Source: Symsagittifera roscoffensis
Taxonomy: Eukaryota > Xenacoelomorpha > Acoela > Convolutidae
Direction: 5' to 3'
Assembly: GCF_963678635.1 (NCBI RefSeq)
Contig: NC_087066.1
Coordinates: 47,157,129-47,221,128 of the forward strand
Length of the DNA stretch: 64,000 nucleotides
Shown here one piece after another: positions 14,037-26,000 of the stretch (position 1 is the first letter of the stretch; each line of letters begins with the position of its first letter). The position numbers and the translations under genes were made by a program. The notes beneath the pieces were generated by a model. The model did no database searches and had not been told where the DNA came from. It saw nothing but the letters and a program-made list of their open reading frames with translations.

Positions 14037-17000
14037 ACACACACACCTAATTGCACAAGTTCCCCAAAGATTGGTCTTCGGAAATATTACAAAAATTGGC
14101 ATGCGGGCTGATTAGGCCACGACCAACATATTAAGTCTCCATACTTAACTTTGTAAACCCTCTGATTGACACTATACATATGTAGCCATGAACTATCTTT
14201 TTTTCCAGCCTAAGTCGCAAATCTTGTTGCGACGCAAATATTGTTGCGATAAAATGTGTTTATTTTGATCAATAACCAACTATTATGTACAGCCAATGAA
14301 ATGATAAGGATTTTAACACAGACTATTATTGTTCCGACTTTCGTAACGAAAAAAAAACGGAATATTTGTGCTCGGGGTGATTTTTTTATTTTCAGACAAA
14401 TTGATGTGTTAAAAAAGCGAAAATTATCACTTTGTACTTAATATGGCGTGTGGGGTGATGGTTTTCCCAAAAAATCTCAAATTAAAAAAAATTCATTTTT
14501 TTTACATTCAATTTTTTCATGTTATTACTGCTCTATAGAGTGCTCTATAAATTGAGGCATGTTAGTTAGTCAATTTCCTTTTTTTTTTCAAATTGACTGG
14601 TACTGCTAATGCATCATAATTGGCGTGCGTCACTTAAGAAGTTTTGTAGACTCTAAGTTTTACTCATTCAGTTTTTCCCAGTAGAGTTATCGGTCTTATT
14701 TTTGCTTGTGTTTGCGAAGTGAAACTTGACCTATGTGTTAATGGATAGGAGCAGACTTTGCTTCAACTTGAAAATTTTGAAAGCAGTGCTAAAGTAGCCA
14801 ATGACTTAATTAGTTTGGATGCCAGTTTTTGTAACATTCCCGAATGCCAATCTTTTGAGACCTTGTGCAATAGAGTGGGGGGAGGGTATGATGTTAACTA
14901 TCAAGGTCCATTTTTCTTTTCTAGCGTATGTTAGAAAAGCAAACAGCTTGGTTGTTTTAGATCGAGTCTGAGAAAGAGAAACTCTTTGCTCACACAATGC
15001 CTGTACCTTGGACAGAAAAACTGGCCTCATTGCCCGATTTGACGTTCTCTGATTTGCCAAGAAACTCCGTCTCATCCGTGGAGCCAAAAGTCAGGACTAT
15101 TGGGCCAAAACCAATAGAAGGTGATTTATAATCGATTAACAAAAGTCTCGGGTATTAGTTTCATCCCCGAAATCTACCGAAGGCCACTGATGAAACAACA
15201 CAAGATTTCAAATCATAATTTCAATTAAAAGGCCATTTGATAACTACGTGATCACGATAAAAACTATATCAGAAGTTTAAGTTTGATGTCTTTTATTTTT
15301 TCACTGGTAAAAGTTAACGAAAACCTGCAAAGCGGTCGGAAGGATCGGTAATCATTATAGGTTCATATCAATAAGTGTAAAGCCTTGTTTAAAATTAAGT
15401 TTCAGTCGAACAAGAAGAGGAAGTTATAGTGGATAGTCCTCGAGCCACGCGGAGGACTCTGTTCGCGTCAGCGCCAGACTTGTCGTCGCCCGATGAAAAA
15501 GCGACAGATGACAAAAGCGGCGAAGTTTCCGATGAAGACTCAACTCATTATGGAGACACTTATAGTGAAGGGAATGAGGATAAAAAAGACGAGAAACAAG
15601 AAAAGAAAGATGACAAGAAGAAAGAAAAGAAAGAAGAAAAGGAGGATGGGAAAAGTAAGACGAAAAAGAAAAATCAGAAAGAGGATGAGTCCAAGGAGGA
15701 TTCGGCTGAAGGCGAAGAGGAGGATGATGAGGCCGAAGAAGAAGAAAAAGGTAACTCATAATTTTGCTCTGATTATAAAAATCGATGGCGATTACTCTTT
15801 GACATTTATTCGCCAGAAAAATCACTTATACTGTTTCATGACAAGAATTTGCTTACGTCCAACTTTTTTTACTTATTTTGTCGAGCAAAGAATCAAGGGA
15901 TACATATATGTTTTGCTAGGAGTGCTAAGAAATTGAAAAAAAGAAAAGTTTTCTTTTTCGTGGTAAAACAGGTTGGCAAGTGATGATATCGTAAATTGTA
16001 TCGACTTATTGAGTTAAAGTCGGGGGTGGCCTTCTCATAGAGTAATTTAGGAGAAGGTACACCCTCTGTTCGTCACGCTATTATCGACCGGATAGTTTCG
16101 TGTTAGTCTAATCCTAATCTTACTCTAATATTTCCTCGTCTCTATAGATTAGTTTATACTGGTATTCTTGCGAGGTTAAAGTATATGTCTCTGACTGAAA
16201 CTATGAATAGTTTCAGCTTTACAATTTATCATAAGTTTTAGAATTGGATCATGATTGGTTAGTTCTAAATATTTTTACAGTGATAAATATCAAAATATAT
16301 AGAAGAAGAAAATTTATTTCTCCAGTATACATAATATGATACATCAAAATAGATTACACAAAATTAAATCGACATTTTTTTCCATTTTCTTGAATTATGA
16401 CCATAAGAGCAACATGGAGAGGACAGGCTAAAGGCACGCTAAGGAGCCCACTGAATGCCTACCCTTAAATTTAATTTATCTCTACAAACAAAACAGTAAA
16501 AAAAAGATTTTTTTTCTTTAAATAGTTCTAATTTTTTCTTCCTTATTTTTTTTCCAGGTATTAGACGCCCAATGCAGCTACAAAACATACCTATCAAAAA
16601 CTACAAAAGTACCTATCCAAATTTGAGCTTCCTAGGATAAAATGAATAAAAAATTTTCTACGTTTTTTTCTGCGTCAGAAAAATCCTAAAAACATCGATA
16701 TCCCGTAAACTAAAAAGATCCAGAATGCCATTTTTATGATAGATTTGCAACCCTACGTATAATACCCGACAGCATCCAAATATGAGTTGAAAAATCATAG
16801 TAAATATATTTAATTATTAAATATAAAGCGGGTAAGTTTTGAATTTCCTAGAAGGTAATTGTTTTTTTAATTTATGCACAAAAACGAAAATTTGCTGGCT
16901 GTTCATTTGTCCAAAATTATCTGATGTTAAACGATTTTTGCATTAAATGTTGAGAAGTTTTGCTCCACGGTTCTACAGCTGTGCTGATTTGATTTTCTTG

Positions 17001-20000
17001 AAGCACGCTTATTTTTTTGAAAGCTTGAAGTGATGATCTACGGGTATTATAAGCAAAATCACTTTCTGCAGTTACTGTATTTGTATTGAACTGAATTAGA
17101 TTTTTTTCTGTATTAAATGAATTTTGAAATTCCCCGCTAGGATAATGGGTACTTTGTTGATAACTAAGTACTCTAACTCGCAATCATATTCTTCGACACA
17201 GTGCTTTTTATCAATTCTAGGTAGAAGATACACAAGTACTATTATAAAGCAAGTGTCATTCAGCTCAACCAGTTGTGCTAAAGCCTCAGTACTTGTCATC
17301 ATTGCTCGCTCAAATAAAGTTACGTTTTCTCCTGGTTGAATCGTAGTTCCACCTCCCCTGGTATCTCTATTTTTAGCTAGAACTGAATGAAACCCTTCTA
17401 TAGTGTACATTTTAAGTTGTCATTTTACCGAGCCAGGTTTTTGTTATACATAAAATTTTTGGTGGAGACTCGAGGCATTTTACTAAAGCTTTCAAATCTT
17501 CATGGTGTTTTTTTAATGAACGAACATTTTTAAGTAAAAGATTTAAATGATTAGATGAAGCAGCACAAGATTGTTATGAGCCTCTGGTGCTCCGGTTTCC
17601 CGGAAAACACCTTTAAAGCACTTAATCACATCAGAAGAACTATATTGAAGGAATTGTCCACTCTCATACAACGAAATAAATTAAATAGAACCTTCCCTCG
17701 TCCAAACATAGCTGATCCGCGTGTCTCCTCATTAACTTCTATAAAATTAACTCGTGGCCGGCTCAAGTCCTCAAAGATGTTGACATTCTTCGAAGTATCT
17801 TCAGATGAAAAGAGATTCTTGCTACGCAGGAATTGAACTTGGCAATTCGTAGAGCAAAACGAACAGTCATCGGTTTTCCTCTCGGTGAACTTGAAGGCAG
17901 CGATGGGCAATTGAAATATCTCCAATATCAACATCAGCTTCTTTTTCTCGCGATATCTCTACAATTTTTGTCATGTTTGTCTCGACCATTTCTTTTGTTT
18001 TATCTCATTCCAGAATTTGTGGCACTCCGAGTACCCTAATATTGTCCAGGCGGTTATCAGTTTCCAAGTGTTCTGTTTCAAAGAGCGTTTTCAGCTCATT
18101 TAAACTCAAGTGGATGGTTATCTCTTTATATGTAGTTGCCAAAATTTGATCTTTCATTTTCATCATCTAATTTTTGATAGCTTCACTGATTATATTTTGA
18201 AGTTGTTCTTCAATTTGTTTCACATTATTTCACTGATTAGATTTTAATAGCTTCACTGATTAGATTTTGAAGTTCTTCTTTAGTTTGTTTTTCTAATTTT
18301 CAGTACATAGGCTCAAGGCACATGGGCTTTAGGTTTCGTTATTGGTGTTTGGTTATAGGAGCGTAGTCCTGGCAGGTTCCCTCCATTGGCATCAGTTTTG
18401 TCGGAAATACTGTTATGACTTTCCATTCGACCGTCTCTGAAAGTATTTATTAAGTTTATCACAACAGTTAGGCTAATATAATAAATACTTGTCTGAACTG
18501 GTTCCATTATTAAGAAAGTGACAATTAAATTTGTAGTCGTGGTGTTTGTTTTCCCCTGGGCAAATTTCGACTTGTTAATTAGATGTTTTTGACCATTTTT
18601 TTTAACATTTCGAAAGATATTAATGTATCCGCTCAAAATTTCACGATCTTTCACCTGTGAACTTTTTAATGAATTTATGGTCTTTTTATTTAGCCGATAT
18701 GGGATGGCTAGTGCGCGCTTTTTTCCAGTTTACTTTTAATGCATAGCGTAAGCGGCAAATTAAGCCGTCTCAGAAATCATTTCAAATTGAATTGAGGCAA
18801 GCTTTTTGGTCCAAATAACGCGTTTCTAATGAGATACATCACTTTGTACTTGAAATTGCGGAGGAACCTTAATTCGTATGCTTTCCATCGGATCGCACAA
18901 ATCGTCAAAATTAGAATTTTTAGTGTTAAGTTTTTCATGGCAATATTTTTTCCACTCAAAATTTGTTCTTACCCTTGCGAAAAGCAAGAGTATTGCAATC
19001 AGGTACTAGGCTTTTTCCCGTAAACAACTTAATCCACAGATTTGCCTGAAGTATATGAACAGCATACATGCAGTATAAAACTTTTGATATTTGATAAGTT
19101 CGATTTCTTTGGGATGTTTTCATAGATGTTAAAAGTTGTATTAGGTGTTCTGGAAGTTATTTTTTGTGACAATTTTTCAACTTTTGTGGTATTTTATGAA
19201 ATTTTGGTTTTTCGGTTTTGTTTTTCATTTGAATCTTTTTACTTCGATTTTTACTTCTAGGCTTATTTCTACTTTTTCTTATTGCACTTTATACAGCAGC
19301 TTTTTTGTGTTCTCGCTAGTGTTTGCGAAGCGTAGCTTCGCCTCTCTGTTCAAATGATATCGCTGCGCTGTTTTGTGTGAAATTACCTGATTATCTGGTC
19401 AGCAGCTTTTTTGATTGGCTGAATTAAAGCACATTATTTTCTTCCTGTTTTTACTTCTCACACATGTGTGCGCCTTTTTGCCTGAATCTATTATATGTTT
19501 AAATGCGTGCGGCGGGCTTCAATAATTCGCCTTGCTTAAGCTATTTCAACGTATTATTGTTGCATGTTACATAAAAAGTTTTTTCACGTTTGAGCTTTAT
19601 CGTACATTGCAATGGTTAAGAATTTTTTTTCGATTTTCCAGTTTGATGTCAAGGATTATTTCATCAATTTTGAAATCAGCAAGCTTGAATTTGAAAATTT
19701 TTTTAAGATTTGTTATTGTCAATTCTGTAGTTGGGTACTGTCAGGGTACTCTCAGGGATTGCAAATCTTTTCTCCAAATCTCACTTCTCAAATCCTTGTA
19801 GTTTTCGAGATATGACGTTTTATATATATTTTTTTTAAATTTTCAAAACGTATATTTAAAAATATTCAAAAATTTTGAAAATCCGTATCGTGTAGTTGGA
19901 AACTCTGAGGGTTCACTCAGGGTTTGCAAGTCTTGTCTCTAAATATGACTGCTCAAATCCTTATAGTTTTCGAGAGATGACGTTTTTTATGATTTTTTTT

Positions 20001-23000
20001 TTTGAAGATTTAAAAATATTCAAAAATTTTGAAGATCTTTATCGTGTAGTTGGAAACTCTGAGGGTACCCTCAAGGGTTGCGAATCTTGCCTCTAAACAT
20101 AATTGCTAAAATCCCTATAGTTTTAGAGATATGACTTTTGGTAGGGTTTTTCAAAGTTGTCCAAAGAACTTAGATCTATAAAAAATTTCACAAAATTTGA
20201 AGTTTCCATCTCTGTAGTGAGGCTTTGTCCGGGCTTTAATGAGGCTTTATTTTCTTGCGTCCAAATTCGACGGATCAAATGCTCTTAGTTTCCGAGATAA
20301 GTCGTTTGTTATGTCTTTTTTTTAATTGTTCAAAGAACTTAGCTATAAATAGTTTTACAAAATTTGAAATTCAAATCTCTATTCTGAGGCTCTTCCATTG
20401 CACTTCCAGGAGTTGCTAATTTGGCCTCCAAATCTGACGGAACAAAATCCTTGTAGTTTTCGAGATATGACGTTTTTTGTGATTTTTCAAAAATGTTTAC
20501 AGAAAATTTAAATTTATTTTTTTTTGAAAAATTTCAAGTTCTTAACCCCGTAGTTGGGGGCTGTCAAATTACTGTCAAGAGTTGCGAATTTTGCCTCCAA
20601 ATGTGACTGCTCAAAATTTTGTGTTTTTGAGATATGACTTTTTTAATGTTATTTTTTTTTTCAAAAAGTTTGAAGTTTCTCAAAATTTGAAATTCTCAAC
20701 GCTGTAGTTGGGTACTGTGAGAGTACTCTCTGTAGTTACAATTTTTGCATTCCATTGTGGCTGCGTATTTACTTTAGTTTCCGAGATATGGCGTTTTTTG
20801 ATGTCATTTTAAAAATGTTTCAAAGAACTTCACAGAATTTTTGGTTTTTCAAAGTATAATTTTTTTCCAATATCTGCGCTTTTTAATAGTTTGTTAAAAA
20901 CTCGAAGCACCGGAGATGCGTTACACGCTAGTTTATTTTAAATCGAAGTTGCTGCTTCTTTCATCCTTCGAATTTCATTCCCTCAATCGCAGCTGTTAAT
21001 TTGAATTGATTTGAGATAATTTTTTGTCGAAGGTTTCCTTATTTGTTTTTGTACGTCTGTGTTTCTAATGATGTTGGTAAAAAATATAACGAGCTGTTGT
21101 TCTATCGCTAAGCAGTCACACTTTTTTTCTCAATTCTGATAAGGAACACCAGGAAAATCAAGGCTCCCATTATCGCAATGTTGCATGGAATATGCAATGT
21201 CACGATTAACGATTTTTATAGTTTTATAAAGGAGATACTGGTTTTTTTTATTTATAAGAAAAATTAGGCCGAAGCTTTCTAATCATGTTTTAATCAGGCT
21301 AAGAATAAGTTTTAACCATGCTTTTTAACCGCTTTTTCGACAAACCATACAAGGATCACTGCACTTGATGGCGCGTAGCTTCTTTGGGGCTGTATGTTTT
21401 CAACGCTGTTTTGAATATTGTTCTTTTGATCCTTTGGCTTAGCGTTTTTCGTCACCTGAATTTTCTTTTGGATAGGTAACTTATGAACATTCATGCTTGT
21501 TACGCTTGCAATTTGCAAGCGTTATCCAATCGGAAAACGGACTGTTTTCGGTTTAATAACGTGTTTTACGGAATCACTTATTTTTTTTTGGCTCAGAATG
21601 CATTCAAACTTCTATGCTTTCTCGGCCATCTTAGCCTGGAGGTAACAAATATGCCTGGACCTCGAGCCTGACCAGGACATGTTTTTTTCATCAAACGGAA
21701 TTTTTCTGTTTCGAATTATATTGTCGGCATAATATTTGTCTAAACTTTGAAATAAATTTTATACGCAAAAAAAATAGATTTTTGTGTTTTTTTGTTTTTC
21801 CTTCGATTGTAGCATCGCTCGAAGTTCTTTTTGCTAATTTTTGAGCGTCATGGTGCTTTCATCCTATAATTGTTATAATTTTTGTATCGCATGTGGTCCG
21901 AAGCTCAGCGTCACTTCTGTGTCAAAAATCTTATCCTTGGAGTGTAGTTGAGTTAAAATAATAACCAAAAAATTGCATGCAGTTCTTAAGCAGGGGCACT
22001 AGAGCGGTTCGCCGTGATGAGCTGTCCCTCGTGGATAAATGGTCTTCTAAATGAAGCACTCGATACAACTCTCCATAGATTGGTGGATTATTCTGAAAAT
22101 GTTGAAGCAAGCAGGAAGGCCACAACTTTTGCTTTTCGTGATTCGACTGCGCATTATTGAAACGATTATTATACTACTGTAGAAAAGGAGTTAAAATGTT
22201 TAAACCAAAAACTAAGTTATGCTGCAAAAAAGTCAAGAAAAATTTAAGGTAACAGGTAAAATCATACGTGAAAAAGTTGAACAGACGTTTGGTATGCATC
22301 AATCATAAACTGTTCTTGTAAATCCTTGCTGAATTCGTATAGATTATTTTCGGGGTTCATTTTTATTCGGCTTAATTGAACTACCGATGCAATTCAAATG
22401 TTGACTATTTAGAACTGGATGCAGACAATGTTACAAAGAAGAAAGGTATCTAGTTATGTAGTCAAGCTTACGTATCATTTTTGCGTCGCATTAGCTCGTA
22501 GCTTGAAGCTTAAGTTATAATTTTGATTAATTCATCATCCTTATACGAATCGATAGTCAGTAAAAGCTCAGTTCTTCTTCTTTTCTTGTTTGTCAAGGTC
22601 ATCGTTCTTTTTCTAGGTGAAGGCAAAAAGAAAGGCATATTTGGTGGCATATTACGACGGAAAAATAAAGATGAAAGTTAGTATACGATTTTATCACAAC
22701 AGGCGAATATCACAAAACTTTGGTGTGAGGGATAATTTAATTTAGGTAAAGACGAGGACAAGAAAGACGAAAAGAAAAGGAAAATATCCAAAGCTGATTC
22801 GAAGCAAGAAGGTTTGTAACGTATTGCATCTTTGGTGTTAACCCAGATCTAGGATTTGCTCGAGGGGCTTTCACATTTTTTTTCGAAGACGTCTTTAGGC
22901 ACTTTTTGGATAGTGTTTGCCAAAAAATGCGTTTTTTCGGTGCATGCTGCCCTTTAAAAGTAGCATATGTTGCCGCCTTTAGAACAAATAGTAGGGTAGG

Positions 23001-26000
23001 TGTCCAATAATGGATGACCTCAAGTAATCTCTTCGGAGGGTCGAATCTCTGCAAAAGAGCCCCACCCCCAGCTAAATCCGTTACTGCGCTAATCGACTAT
23101 TGGCGGGTGACAGTTTGGAATGTTTTTCAGTGTAAAAATACCATGGAATTTGAGGAAAAATGTTTCGAAGACTTAAGTAGGCACTTTTTGGAAGGTTTTA
23201 ACCAAAAAGTTTCCTTTTTCGGCGAACTGTCCCCTATAGAATAATTAGTCTATTAGCCAACGAAACCGGCAAGATCAAAAGTTTGTTTTTCTTAGATGAC
23301 GATGGCGATAAAAAGGGCAAAGACAAAGAAAAGGAAAAGGATAAGGATAAAAGTGGGAAAAAAGAAAAGGACAAAGACAAGAAGGATAAAAAAGACAAAG
23401 AAAAGGCCAAGGACGACAAAGAAGGTATGCTTGTTTCTATAAATGCCAATCATCTTAAATGGTGATTCGTCTATAAATGTACCTCTCAAATTTTATGTTT
23501 TTACGCTTGCGTCGGCCAAGTGTTATCAAATCAGAACATTTTAAAAACTTCTAGGTGTTGATAAACTAAGTGAAGACCTCAATATATATATAGTGCTGTT
23601 TTTTCCCGCAAAAGTCTTTTAACTTAATTGCGCTTAATTTGGATTTTTTTTCGCAGATTCATCTAGGGTTGGCACGTTTTATAACAAGATGTTTAAAAGC
23701 AAGGATCTTTTTTCTTTGTGTTTTAAAACATCAGTACGGTAACATCTTTTAACAAGTAAGCCGATATAAAATTGTTTTTGGCCGGCAGATGTAAGTTTTG
23801 CAGCTAATTTTTTGTATCCGATGTTCGGGGTCAAAAATTGATCCAATCAGCAATGAATGAAGCCATGGTGTTGGTTTTTGAAAATTGCCCGAAAGTCCGG
23901 AATGAACATGTTTTATGATTCAGCGGGTAAACATTTTCCTGTTGTAAAACTGTTTTAAACGTATACAAAAACTTAAATCCGTTTTTACCAACTCTGGTTT
24001 GATTAATAGTCGATGAACATAGTTCAGACACTTTATATAGGTCACGATGAACTCTTTTGTTTTTTATTTCAGGAAAAGTCTTTAAATTTAATTACGCTAA
24101 AAAAATTTAAAATTCTTTTCAATATCAATTTTCTTTGTTGAAAGGAAGGCAAATTCCACTATCGAACAGCAAAAGTGTAAAGGTCACGAACATCTTAATC
24201 GACTTCTAGTATTGAAAGTGGAATTTAGTTTTCAGATTTCCCAGCGAAATCAACATTTTACTTGATCGATCCAGTTTTCTCAAATTGGGTTAATTTTAAC
24301 AAAAAAGTCTCCATCCTTAAGTGTTCTACAAATTCAAAGAGCTTTAAGGCCATCTATTTTTTTCTTCGAAATTCAAAAGTTGAAGGATCTTGAAAAAACT
24401 CGTCAGTTTTTTTTAGTTACTTTGCGTTCATTACTCTTTTCCAACTGTTAGTTGGCTATGTTTTTAATTCATATATTTTTTACTCGCCTGTGTGGAATGA
24501 AACGTTCTATTGAAAACAGTGTATAGTTGTTGTCGTTGCAGGGGACAAGGTGTCATCTTGGACTGAAGGGGATCTGGACCTGGCAGAGGATTCATGGGCG
24601 GAAGATGAAGATAAGGGAAAAGGTAAATTTTTATTTCCTTCGTTGCTACGAATTGAGTAAATAGCTTTGTCTTGACGATTTCTTCCGCCAGAAAATCGTA
24701 ATAACAAAACCGCGCTGCTTTTTTCTGTACAATTTTTTTGACAAGCAATTTATGCGCTCTGAATGATTGAGTTACATCATGTTTTTACAGAACATGGGTT
24801 ATTTAATACAAATTTCAAGGTATACCAGGCAACCTAATGGCGCTTCATTCAATTTTTTTTGCTGTTTTACCCAGGGTTGGCTCGTTTTTACACTATCAAG
24901 CTTGCGAGCGATAGTGTATCAGTACGAACCTTCTTTTTTCCAACCTAACTCGCAAATAAAAGTGTTCATTAAAAGTGTTCGCTAATTGGGAAATTTCACT
25001 GTAGCAGGGTAACTTAATGCAAATTTCAAGGTATATCAGGCAACTTAATGGCGCTTCATTTGATTTTTTTGCGGTTTTACCCAGGGTTGGCTCGTTTTTA
25101 CACTTCAAGCTTGCGAGCGATAGTGCATCAGTAAGAACCTTCTTTTTTTCTAACCTAACTCGCAAATAAAAGTGTTAATTAAAAGTGTTCACTTATTTGG
25201 AAATTTCACTGTGACATTGGAAATTGCATAGCATCTGTTCTCTGCTTTTTTTGGTTAGTGTTTGATGCTTATTGAGCGACCGTAGCTAAGTGGTTAGTAT
25301 ATGAGACTCTTTATCTCTAGGTAGCAGATTGGAATCTTAGACTTAGCCGAATTTTTATTAATTCGAGGCTTATTTCTAATTTTTCTCATTGTACTCTATA
25401 GAGCTACTGTTTGTCGTGTTCTCGCTAGTGTTAACGAAGATTCGCCCATGTGTTAACCGTAGGGTACAAAGCATTTCATGTTAATATGGAAAGGAAAATT
25501 TACCCAGGCTGACTTTTTATCAAGTTACAGTATCTTTATTCTTGCGATTAGCAATAATTGTTATGAAATCGGAACAACTTTGGGTTTAGAACTCGTTACA
25601 CAGAATCATTCAATCAGCTCTCAAACAGAATCAATTGTACCACTGCTTGGGTTGACAATACAGCAGCAGATATTGCAAATGTAACCCTAATAAACCCAAG
25701 CTATACTTCCGTTGTGGTTAGTTCAATTGATCCAAATTTTGCGGGCATGGTTTGCAACGCATCTCAAGATGGCGTACCATTCTTCGGAATGCCAACAGCA
25801 ACACCTAGCGTTTTTGTTCCTGTGCAAAGTAGTTCGTCGGTAACTCCTCATTCTCTAGCGTTTGAGCAGTCAAGTATGCAAAATGTTCCATTGTCTTCCG
25901 ATCCGTCCAGCTCCAGTAATGTATTTATTATTGACTTTTCTCAAAGTATATCTTTATTCGACCATCGATGAGCGTAAAATCAGCTGCTGCTTCAAACTAC

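Noticed and set aside
16559-16606. Possible phase 1-1 exon after CTTATTTTTTTTCCAG
   Set aside because: The donor AAAA/GTACCT is weak and the composition (GIRRPMQLQNIPIKNYK) is unlike the charged exons around it.
23656-23735. Exon-like piece after TTTTTTTTCGCAG reading SSRVGTFYNKMFKSKD
   Set aside because: A good acceptor, but no donor restores phase 1 before a stop. Possibly a decayed exon related to exon 12, but not supportable.
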